From the NCBI GenBank assembly GCA_031280495.1, contig JAITGT010000005.1, forward strand, positions 1-5,624: a DNA stretch of 5,624 nt, read 5' to 3'. The translations under genes and the position numbers were made by a program. Origin of the DNA: Eubacteriaceae bacterium (GTDB lineage Bacteria; Bacillota_A; Clostridia; Eubacteriales; Anaerofustaceae). How positions within the stretch are numbered: the first letter of the stretch is position 1; each line of letters begins with the position of its first letter. The notes beneath the pieces are model-generated. The model searched no databases, was not told the origin of the DNA, and saw only the letters and a program-made list of their open reading frames with translations. Below, one piece after another: positions 1 to 5,310 of the stretch.

Positions 1-618
1 ATGCTCGTTTCCGCCAAAGCCATAAACCAATCTTCAGAAGCGTACAGCTTCAAAGAGTCAAGCCTCCCCTGGAGCGTACGGGGCGAGGTGCGGGAAGTGA
101 AAAAACAAGGCGGGAAATACGCAGAGCTTTCGCCAGAGTTTGGCAAGCAAGGCGGGATCCTTGCCTTAGTCGAAGTTCGCCTTATTGACACTCTTAACGG
201 CTCAGTTTATGCGCCTCCGCCCAATAAGCCAGTTTCCTTTACCATCAAAGGGCTAAAGGTTCTATCAAATGGAAAAATCGCCCTTGCGCATGAAAAGCCA
301 GACGGCACTGTGGAATACTTCTCAGCGGAAGCAAAAAACGGTGATGTGGAATTCTCGCTAAGCGGATCTGCCTTATACGCCTTTGCACAGGACATTGAGT
401 CGTTTAGCCGGGTAAACATTGAATCCATTATCAACACATCCCGTGCCAGGCTGAAATGGCTGCCCGTTTTCTGCCTAGCGGCTGTTGCATCGATTTATGC
501 AACATCCGTAAAAATGGAAAACTGGCCCTTGTGGTCAGAAAAAAAGCGCCTTGCAGCAGCCCAGCCTAAGAAGGCGTTCTCCACACCCAAATACGTTTTT
601 AAGTACATGCGCAAATAG
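1..618 (+). CDS. Probable cell-surface protein, C-terminal part (5' end probably outside the window)
   Basis: I do not recognise a specific family. The frame is open from the first base, which happens to read ATG, and ends at TAG (616-618). The 205 residues have no signal peptide, so this is probably the tail of a longer exported protein. Residues about 53-130 look like a beta-rich extracellular module: VRLIDTLNGSVYAPPPNKPVS, then a GKIALAHEKPDGTVEYF stretch, then GDVEFSLSGSALYAFA. This alternation is common in adhesin-like and S-layer-associated proteins of Clostridia. Residues about 153-170 (WLPVFCLAAVASIYATSV) are a short hydrophobic segment. It is followed by about 35 residues rich in Lys and Arg, as in a C-terminal stop-transfer anchor. 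No LPXTG sorting motif is visible. It is convergent with the minus-strand operon and is the only plus-strand gene here. The surface role is inference from composition and architecture. Confidence 0.55.
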   Translation: MLVSAKAINQSSEAYSFKESSLPWSVRGEVREVKKQGGKYAELSPEFGKQGGILALVEVRLIDTLNGSVYAPPPNKPVSFTIKGLKVLSNGKIALAHEKPDGTVEYFSAEAKNGDVEFSLSGSALYAFAQDIESFSRVNIESIINTSRARLKWLPVFCLAAVASIYATSVKMENWPLWSEKKRLAAAQPKKAFSTPKYVFKYMRK

Positions 619-687
619 CTGGAAGTTCGAATAGCCAAATTCACCTTCCTCGCTCTGCGCCATAACATGCTAACCATCTTGAGCGCG

Positions 688-726
688 CATGCAAAAGGAC
701 CGGCTAAGCGCCTGTCCCTTTGCATG
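688..726 (-). terminator. Long hairpin between convergent genes, probable transcription end of the minus-strand operon
   Basis: A 13-nt inverted repeat (688-700 CATGCAAAAGGAC and 714-726 GTCCCTTTGCATG) encloses a 13-nt loop that can form a further GGC/GCC stem (702-704 with 710-712). In minus-strand RNA all 13 pairs form, one being G-U. In plus-strand RNA the same position is an A-C mismatch, so the structure favours the minus strand. It begins 10 nt after the ylbF stop. No U-run follows the stem on either strand; the only U tract (UUUU) lies inside the right arm. It is therefore not a textbook intrinsic terminator and might instead be a 3'-end stabilising structure. It could also serve the plus-strand gene that ends at 618. 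Confidence 0.5.
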
Positions 727-735
727 TTGCACACG

Positions 736-1107
736 CTATATGTTAGAACCTGAAAAATCGGGCATTTCAAGAAACTTAACTTCCACTGAAGCGGATTTGT
801 TTATTTCTCGGGAAACATCCTCCATTACAACGGAAAACACAGCTTGTGCAGAAAGGAATTCGCTGATGTCAGAGATGGAGGAGATGGTGCTGTAGAGAGT
901 GTTAAAGCTGGATATCATTTCCTGTGTTGGCTCTTGCCCAAGCATCTTTGAAGTCGAAATCTGCATTTGGGCGGCGATGAAGTCTTTCAGCATCTTTGAA
1001 TGCGCGTCATTTGAGTCAACTTTCTCAGCAGCGCGCTTATAGCGCTTATATTCATCCGACTGTTCGATTGCCCTTGTCAGCTCATGGAGCTTATCGTAAA
1101 TGTTCAT
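736..1107 (-). CDS. YlbF-family regulator (YlbF/YmcA-like)
   Basis: This is a 123-residue, largely helical, charged protein with the YlbF/YmcA family signature near its N terminus (MNIYDKLHELTRAIEQSDEY), then a KRYKRAAEKVDSN stretch and an FIAAQMQIS heptad-like helix. Length and start fit the family. In Bacillus subtilis, YlbF and YmcA form a complex with YaaT that stimulates RNase Y-dependent mRNA processing and affects competence, biofilm formation and sporulation; this is family knowledge, not visible here. The ATG at 1107 is preceded by AAAGGAA with a short gap (AGGA to ATG 4 nt). The gene starts 26 nt after the RNase J stop, so co-transcription is very likely and it is probably the last gene of the operon. 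Whether it matches YlbF, YmcA or a third paralogue cannot be decided by eye, so no symbol is given. Confidence 0.85.
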   Translation of the reverse strand: MNIYDKLHELTRAIEQSDEYKRYKRAAEKVDSNDAHSKMLKDFIAAQMQISTSKMLGQEPTQEMISSFNTLYSTISSISDISEFLSAQAVFSVVMEDVSREINKSASVEVKFLEMPDFSGSNI

Positions 1108-1133
1108 TGATTCCTTTGCGTGAAGTTTTGGCC

Positions 1134-2936
1134 CTATAAGTCTTTTACGCGCTGTCCTGCGCCTGTTTTTGAAGATGTGTACATCAGAATCGGCAGGATG
1201 ACTGGCTTGCGCTTTGTATTGTCAAAGAGGAACCGTTCGAGTTCATACTTCACATCGTTTTTTATGGAGTTGTAGTCAAAATAGTTGCTGCGGTGCCCGG
1301 CAATTGTCCTTTCGCATAGCGCCTTTGCGTCGCGCAGCAGAGCTTCGCTTTCCCGCATATAGACAAATCCGCGCGAAACAATGTCCGGGCCGCTCACTAT
1401 GCCAGTTTCGCCAATAGCTGCAACAACAATAAGCAGGCCGTCCTGGCTGAGGCGCTTGCGATCCTTGAGGACAATATTGCCCACGTCGCCTACGCCAAGT
1501 CCGTCAATAAGGACGATGCCAGCTGGGGCGGTGCCAATAATTGCTGATTTTTCTTTGCTAATTTCCAGCATGTCGCCATTTTTCATAATAAAGATGTTCT
1601 CTTGCTTCTCACCCAGGCTCATGGCAAGCCTTGCATGGGACATAAGCATGTTGTATTCACCGTGACATGGCATAAAGTTCTTTGGCTTTAGGAGAGTATG
1701 GATGATCTTCATTTCTTCTTGGCAGCCATGCCCAGAGACGTGCACGTCTCCCTGCCCTTGATATACAACGTCTGCGCCAAGTTTCATCAGTTCACTGATG
1801 ATGTTTGACACTGCTTTTTCGTTGCCTGGGATTGGGGAAGCAGAGATGATGACAAAGTCGTCCTTGCTGATGCGCATCTGCCGATGCTCACCATACGCCA
1901 TTCGCGAGAGGGCGCTCATCGGCTCGCCCTGGCTTCCAGTTGTAATAAGGACAGTCTGCTCGGGAGAAAAACTGTGCAGGTCTTTTACGTCAATGACGAT
2001 GCTGTCTTTATATTTAAGGTACTTGAGCTCGCGGGCAACGCTGACGACATTGAGCATGCTCCTGCCGCTAATCGCAACTTTTCTCCTATGTGCTTTCGCT
2101 GCGTCAAATATTTGCTGGATTCGATGGATGCTTGTGGAAAAAGTGGCAATGACAATTCGCTTTTTGACGTTTGCAAACAACTGATCAAAAGCAGCGCCAA
2201 TTGTTTTTTCTGACGGCGTAAAGCCTTTTTTTGCTGCATTTGTGCTGTCGCAGATAAGCAGATCTACGCCCTCAGTGCCAATTTGTGCAATTCTGGCTAG
2301 ATCAATCACCTGTCCATCAATTGGAGTGAGATCTATTTTGAAATCGCCGGTATGAAAAATGGTTCCGCCTTTGCATTTGACGAAAAATGCGGCGCTGTCA
2401 GCTATAGAATGGTTTGTTAAAACAAATTCAACCGTGAATCCCTTAACTGTGATAGTGGAGTGGTAGCCGACAACATTTAGGATCGCTTTCTTGTCCAGGT
2501 TGTGCTCTGTGAGTTTTCTGGTGATCAGTCCGATTGTCAGCTTTGTGCCGTAAATGGGCACTTTCGGGAATTTCTGCAGAAAATATGGAATTCCTCCAAT
2601 ATGATCTTCATGCCCGTGCGTTATAAACAGTCCGCGAATTCGGCTCTCCTTGCCTTCAAGATATGTGAAATCCGGCATAACCAGATCGATCCCAAACATA
2701 TCAATGTCCGGAAATTTGATGCCGCAGTCGATGAGGATAATGTCGTCTTCGCACTCTATGACCGTGCAGTTCTTTCCTATCTCTTCGAGGCCGCCCAATG
2801 GAATGACTCGAAACGACTTTGTGTCTGTCGGGTTCTTTTTCTTTCTTTGAGGCTCTCGCTGCTCTTTCTTTTCCGCTGATTGCTTGGCATTTTCCTTTGT
2901 TGCAGCTGCAGGGGCGCCTATTGCCTTAGTTTTCAA
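1134..2936 (-). CDS. rnj: Ribonuclease J (metallo-beta-lactamase/beta-CASP nuclease)
   Basis: This 600-residue protein is a 5'-3' exoribonuclease and endoribonuclease of the RNase J family, acting in mRNA decay and rRNA maturation in the cytoplasm. The core starts near residue 42 (FRVIPLGGLEEIGKN). The zinc-binding THGHEDH motif gives H107, H109, D111 and H112. Further metal-site elements are H176 (NHSIADS), D198 (HTGDFK) and H425 (PCHGEY). The beta-CASP part carries ISGRSM (290-294), TTGSQGEP (332-339) and HVSGHG (399-404), the loop that binds the RNA 5' end or phosphates. Residues 1-40 are a Lys/Glu/Ala-rich, probably disordered extension absent from the roughly 555-residue Bacillus enzymes. 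The start is TTG: no in-frame ATG occurs before residue 80, inside the catalytic domain. AAAAGGTGAG (2948-2957) precedes it. The start overlaps the end of the upstream DUF1292 frame by 11 nt, implying translational coupling. All active-site residues I can check are intact. Confidence 0.96.
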   Translation of the reverse strand: MKTKAIGAPAAATKENAKQSAEKKEQREPQRKKKNPTDTKSFRVIPLGGLEEIGKNCTVIECEDDIILIDCGIKFPDIDMFGIDLVMPDFTYLEGKESRIRGLFITHGHEDHIGGIPYFLQKFPKVPIYGTKLTIGLITRKLTEHNLDKKAILNVVGYHSTITVKGFTVEFVLTNHSIADSAAFFVKCKGGTIFHTGDFKIDLTPIDGQVIDLARIAQIGTEGVDLLICDSTNAAKKGFTPSEKTIGAAFDQLFANVKKRIVIATFSTSIHRIQQIFDAAKAHRRKVAISGRSMLNVVSVARELKYLKYKDSIVIDVKDLHSFSPEQTVLITTGSQGEPMSALSRMAYGEHRQMRISKDDFVIISASPIPGNEKAVSNIISELMKLGADVVYQGQGDVHVSGHGCQEEMKIIHTLLKPKNFMPCHGEYNMLMSHARLAMSLGEKQENIFIMKNGDMLEISKEKSAIIGTAPAGIVLIDGLGVGDVGNIVLKDRKRLSQDGLLIVVAAIGETGIVSGPDIVSRGFVYMRESEALLRDAKALCERTIAGHRSNYFDYNSIKNDVKYELERFLFDNTKRKPVILPILMYTSSKTGAGQRVKDL

Positions 2937-3159
2937 AATAATATTTGCTCACCTTTTCGAATTCGGCGTCGTCAGACACTTCCACAAGCAGCATTTCTCC
3001 GTCTTCGCCTTCGTCTAGGCGAAAGAGCAAAGCGTCTTCACTCTCTTCGTCTTCGCAAAGCACGAGATATTTTGCGCCTTCAAACTCGAATTCATCGTCG
3101 ACCATGAACTCGATTTCCTCGTTGGATTCACTGATTAGAACAATCTTGTTGTCATCCAT
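2926..3159 (-). CDS. DUF1292 (YrzB-like) protein, possible separate product from an internal start
   Basis: The last 77 codons of the ruvX frame form a whole DUF1292 domain. It is acidic, with EFMVDDEFEFEGAKYLVLC in the middle and the LLFRLDEGEDGE strand pair characteristic of the family. Its function is unknown. The ATG at 3159 encodes the usual first residue of stand-alone family members (MDDNKIVL) and is preceded by AAAGGAGAG (3169-3177), better than the ribosome sites of most neighbours. Stand-alone DUF1292 proteins are normally about 75-100 residues, so this would be a normal full-length protein. Because the frame is continuous with RuvX, a free product depends on internal initiation, or on a one-base difference in the upstream A7 run that would restore two genes. 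The RNase J start overlaps the stop of this frame. Confidence 0.55.
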   Translation of the reverse strand: MDDNKIVLISESNEEIEFMVDDEFEFEGAKYLVLCEDEESEDALLFRLDEGEDGEMLLVEVSDDAEFEKVSKYYFEN

Positions 3160-3657
3160 GCGGATAATCTCTCCTTTGGCCAAAGTATTTTTTTGGTATG
3201 TATCTCGTATGCTCAACGTTTCCAAATAATTCTGCAGTATCACCTGGGCTGAGAGCATGTCAATGACTTTCTTTTGATCTTTTTCGTTTACGTTGTTATA
3301 TTGCATGATCCTCTGCGCCTCTTTTGTCGAAAAGCGCTCATCCCATAGCTCTACCTCGCAGCTGAGCTGGATTCGGATTGTGTCTGCTTTGCCGCGCACC
3401 GACTTTGCCTTCTTGCCAATTGCCCCACTTGTCTCTAAAGGATAGCCAACAACGATTTTTTTTGCGCTGTATTGCTCTACAAGGCCCTTAATCTCTTCAA
3501 TATAGTGTTTTTTTACCTGGATCGTCTTAACCGCCTGGGCTGTTAAGCCTAATGCATCGCTAACAGCGACGCCAATCCAAGCGTCGCCCATATCTAGGCA
3601 CAGGATCCTGTCTTTCATCCGTAACGGCGCGCAATGCCGCAGCTGAAGCGGTTTCAT
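2926..3657 (-). CDS. ruvX: RuvX/YqgF-like nuclease fused in frame to a DUF1292 (YrzB) domain
   Basis: The N-terminal part is a complete RuvX/YqgF RNase-H-fold domain. It has the first Asp in ILCLDMGD, the IGVAVSD motif, VVGYPLETSG, the Glu of WDERFSTKEA, and the last Asp in KKVIDMLSAQVILQNYLE. These three acidic residues are the expected catalytic set. The family is annotated as putative Holliday-junction resolvase and, with better support, as a pre-16S rRNA 5'-end nuclease. After about 20 linker residues comes a 77-residue acidic DUF1292 domain (MDDNKIVLIS to SKYYFEN). In most Firmicutes these are two adjacent genes (yrrK and yrzB), so the fusion is unusual. I chose the ATG at 3657, which has AAGG 6 nt and AAAGGAG 14 nt upstream. 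Family alignment would prefer the ATG at 3618 (MKDRILCLDMG), but that lacks a ribosome site. An A7 run at 3188-3194 in the linker leaves open a frameshift or assembly error. Confidence 0.88.
   Translation of the reverse strand: MKPLQLRHCAPLRMKDRILCLDMGDAWIGVAVSDALGLTAQAVKTIQVKKHYIEEIKGLVEQYSAKKIVVGYPLETSGAIGKKAKSVRGKADTIRIQLSCEVELWDERFSTKEAQRIMQYNNVNEKDQKKVIDMLSAQVILQNYLETLSIRDTYQKNTLAKGEIIRMDDNKIVLISESNEEIEFMVDDEFEFEGAKYLVLCEDEESEDALLFRLDEGEDGEMLLVEVSDDAEFEKVSKYYFEN
3157..3177 (-). promoter_or_regulatory. Internal Shine-Dalgarno and ATG inside the ruvX-DUF1292 frame
   Basis: AAAGGAGAG (3169-3177) lies 9 nt upstream of an in-frame ATG (3157-3159), which falls exactly at the DUF1292 domain boundary. 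A site this close to consensus in the linker of a fused protein is most simply read as the original ribosome binding site of a separate DUF1292 gene. Whether it is used today is not visible from sequence. Confidence 0.65.
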
Positions 3658-3726
3658 GTCGCGCCTTGCTTCTCCTTTCAGCCAGAAAGCCCGATTGCTA
3701 AGCAACTAAATGGGTCAATCCAGCCA

Positions 3727-4683
3727 TCAGACGCCCCTGTCTGAAAAAATTTTTAGGGCCATCTCAGGGCACGCTTGGGAGCAGTAACCGCACACAAGGC
3801 ATCTCGCCCTGTTGCAGGAAGCTTTTCCGTTTACGATAGACAGTGCCCGCGAGGCGCAGCGCTTCACACAAGCGCCGCATCCGATGCACCAGTCCTCTAT
3901 ATGCAAAGATTTCGGATTATGTGGAAGATCTTCAAAAACGACTTCCCCGCTTCCTTCGAAATACGAGGCGTTTGCATCTATTTCCGCTGTAGAGGACATT
4001 CCAATGCAAATGATGTCGGCTTCGGAGAGGCTTCTTGCATAGGCAAGGCATTCTGCGGCACGGCGGTATAGGTTGCCTCCGCCGATTGCCTTGATTGCAA
4101 CAACTCCTCTCCCACATTGGCGGCATAAACGAAGCGCGCCTTCCATTTCTTCAAGGCTTGCGTCAGCTATACCCAGCCCGTCCACATTGGCGACGGCTTC
4201 AACCACCTCAATGCCTTCGGTAAGCGCAGCAGAGCGTGCGGCGCGCGCGTAATGCGTGGACACGCCCACTGCTTTTATATAGCCTTTTCTTTTCATGTCA
4301 ATATAATACCCAAGAGCCTCAGAATGCCCGCGTATTGTATGCGCGCTTTCTGTTTCGTGAAGCAGGAATATGTCGACATATTCCCTGCCTGTGCTCTCAA
4401 GGGCTTCGCGCAGCGCGTTTTCTGCGCCGCTTCGATCATAGGCATAAGATTTTGTGCAATAGACAAAGTCGCGAAAACCAGCTTTGACAGCATAAGAGAT
4501 ATGTGAATAAGCTTGGTAGTACTGGGCTGTGTCAATAAAGTCAACGCCGCGTTCCAGCGCATGGATAATCAGCTTTCCGCCTTCCTGTGCGGTCAGCCCT
4601 TGCTGCATGGGGCTCATGCTTAGGCATCCCAGCCCCAACCTTCCCGCGGCAATGCCTGTGGCTCCTAAAGTGCTTTTTTTCAT
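3727..4683 (-). CDS. Aldo/keto reductase with C-terminal double [4Fe-4S] ferredoxin domain
   Basis: This 318-residue oxidoreductase of the COG1453 type has an aldo/keto reductase TIM barrel followed by a ferredoxin module. The barrel carries the tetrad residues D51 and Y56 (DTAQYY), K78 (CTKSY) and H109 (LLHE), plus GYIKAVGVSTH (134-144) and the late-barrel IGMSS (228-232). C266, C269, C272 and C276 (CIGCGACVKRC) form one 4Fe-4S site. C295, C298, C301 and C305 (CLVCGYCSQACP) form the second, with an extra C290. The clusters suggest electron exchange with ferredoxin or flavin partners, as expected in an anaerobe; substrate is unknown. The N terminus (MKKSTLGATGIAAGRLGLGC) fits the family, supporting the ATG at 4683 although no clear Shine-Dalgarno is present. 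It sits between ireB and ruvX, which are usually adjacent, 237 nt from ireB and 69 nt from ruvX. I infer insertion into a conserved cluster, with its own promoter. Confidence 0.92.
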   Translation of the reverse strand: MKKSTLGATGIAAGRLGLGCLSMSPMQQGLTAQEGGKLIIHALERGVDFIDTAQYYQAYSHISYAVKAGFRDFVYCTKSYAYDRSGAENALREALESTGREYVDIFLLHETESAHTIRGHSEALGYYIDMKRKGYIKAVGVSTHYARAARSAALTEGIEVVEAVANVDGLGIADASLEEMEGALRLCRQCGRGVVAIKAIGGGNLYRRAAECLAYARSLSEADIICIGMSSTAEIDANASYFEGSGEVVFEDLPHNPKSLHIEDWCIGCGACVKRCASRALSIVNGKASCNRARCLVCGYCSQACPEMALKIFSDRGV

Positions 4684-4708
4684 ATTTGCATTGCCAACGC
4701 TTATGGCA

Positions 4709-4739
4709 GTTATAACCGAATATGACTAATGCATCGCAA
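4709..4739 (-). promoter_or_regulatory. Possible sigma-A-type promoter for the aldo/keto reductase gene
   Basis: TATAAC (4709-4714) matches the -10 consensus at five of six positions. TTGCGA (4734-4739) could be a -35, but the 19-nt spacer is long and the -35 lies inside the left arm of the hairpin at 4731-4763. The implied leader is only about 20 nt, which fits the absence of a clear ribosome binding site. The call is tentative. Confidence 0.35.
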
Positions 4740-4763
4740 AAGCCAGCAAGGCTTTTGCGATGC
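4731..4763 (-). terminator. Perfect 14-bp inverted repeat, probable terminator after ireB
   Basis: GCATCGCAAAAGCC (4731-4744) and its exact complement (4750-4763) flank a 5-nt loop (AGCAA). In minus-strand RNA the core AAAAGCC, loop, GGCUUUU is terminator-like, but the U4 is part of the stem and no U-run follows. It lies between ireB and the reductase gene, so it may end the ireB transcript, protect its 3' end, or act on the overlapping promoter. Lack of a trailing U-run keeps confidence moderate. Confidence 0.45.
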
Positions 4764-4920
4764 TCAAAATCTATGCCAGCCTGCCAAATGGGCAGGCAGC
4801 CGCTCAGTCGCCGGCTCCAACAGTGCCGGCTATTGCATTGTGCAAGGGCAGTGAGGCAGTTGCGCGTTTTGGGCAAGCGAAATAAATGGGCTGCGCCCTG
4901 TGCGCTGCTATAAGCCTTGC
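4764..4920. other. Gene-free, hairpin-rich stretch after ireB
   Basis: No convincing coding frame is present. Several small inverted repeats follow one another: GCCTGCC/GGCAGGC (4779-4797, loop AAATG), GCCGGC/GCCGGC (4810-4830), TTGCA/TGCAA (4833-4845) and GGGC/GCCC (4888-4898). The last, read on the minus strand, is followed by ATTTATTT and could be a weak terminator just after ireB. The stretch may be a structured 3' untranslated region, remains of a small palindromic element, or a decayed gene. No known RNA family is recognised. Confidence 0.4.
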
Positions 4921-5196
4921 TCAGTCCGTTCGCTGAACCAGGTAGAAGGAGACAATCTCTTCCAGCAGTTCATCCCTGTCAAGCCTTTTGATTTGGGAAC
5001 GGGCATCCTTGTGCGATGTGATGTAAGTGGGGTCCCCGCTCATAATATAGCCGACAATCTGGTTGACGGGGTTGTAGCCCTTTTCTTTGAGCGCCTTTTT
5101 TACAACAGACATCGTTTGCTGGATCAATAGGCTTCGTTCGTTTTCTATGGAGTATTTAACAGTGTCTTGCGACTCTGGATCGTACTTGTTGTCCAT
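4921..5196 (-). CDS. ireB: IreB family regulatory phosphoprotein (YrzL/UPF0297)
   Basis: This complete 91-residue protein contains the highly conserved family core [19 protein letters not shown] followed by [18 protein letters not shown] and the [13 protein letters not shown] end. In Enterococcus faecalis, IreB is a small dimeric protein phosphorylated by the PASTA Ser/Thr kinase IreK, dephosphorylated by IreP, and a negative regulator of cephalosporin resistance. From memory, the modified residues there are two N-terminal threonines; aligning QDTVKY with the equivalent motif places T12 and S9 at these sites here, which is inference. The start ATG at 5196 has GAGG with a 7-nt spacer. The gene lies directly downstream of alaS, as in many Firmicutes. 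No kinase or phosphatase gene is in the window. Confidence 0.95.
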   Translation of the reverse strand: MDNKYDPESQDTVKYSIENERSLLIQQTMSVVKKALKEKGYNPVNQIVGYIMSGDPTYITSHKDARSQIKRLDRDELLEEIVSFYLVQRTD

Positions 5197-5245
5197 ATCT
5201 CATCCTCGATTAATGTTCATCAGCCAGTTGCCCTTTAGATTAATA

Positions 5246-5274
5246 AGTCTACACGAAATTGTAACGAAATTCAA
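5246..5274 (-). promoter_or_regulatory. Possible promoter for ireB
   Basis: TTGAAT (5269-5274) and TAGACT (5246-5251) are separated by 17 nt in an AT-rich stretch between alaS and ireB. Each box matches the vegetative consensus at four of six positions. It would give a leader of roughly 40 nt ending in the good ireB ribosome site. Its placement after the hairpin at 5288-5306 supports separate transcription from alaS. A TACAAT box nearby has no good -35 partner. Confidence 0.35.
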
Positions 5275-5287
5275 TAGCAAACTCACC

Positions 5288-5306
5288 AAGCCTTCACAGA
5301 AGGCTT
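5288..5306 (-). terminator. 8-bp hairpin directly after alaS
   Basis: AAGCCTTC (5288-5295) and GAAGGCTT (5299-5306) form a perfect stem with a 3-nt loop, 4 nt after the alaS stop codon on the minus strand. In that direction the stem is followed by GGTGAGTTT, not a U-run. In the plus direction it is followed by TCTTCT. It may be a weak terminator or 3'-end structure for alaS that allows read-through into ireB. Confidence 0.4.
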
Positions 5307-5310
5307 TCTT

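Noticed and set aside
483..504. Perfect 8-bp inverted repeat TGTTGCAT/ATGCAACA
   Set aside because: It lies inside the coding region of the surface-protein tail, in the hydrophobic segment; a single short palindrome there is most likely chance.
2502..2879. Plus-strand frame of 125 codons opposite RNase J
   Set aside because: It lies entirely antisense to the strongly conserved RNase J catalytic region and has no independent support.
3658..3705. Longer ruvX start at TTG 3705
   Set aside because: It adds residues not seen in the family, and the AAAGGAG ribosome site lies downstream of it, inside the proposed extension.
4541..4876. Minus-strand frame of 111 codons spanning the ireB-reductase gap
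   Set aside because: It starts with TTG, is rich in Cys and Arg with no recognisable pattern, and overlaps the well-supported start of the reductase in another frame.
4722..4913. Plus-strand frame of 63 codons in the hairpin-rich gap
   Set aside because: Low-complexity Arg/Gln/Cys composition produced by translating inverted repeats; no ribosome site or family resemblance.
5197..5310. Riboswitch or T-box leader between alaS and ireB
   Set aside because: The gap is only 114 nt and shows no T-box sequence or known aptamer pattern; a simple hairpin and a possible promoter explain it.
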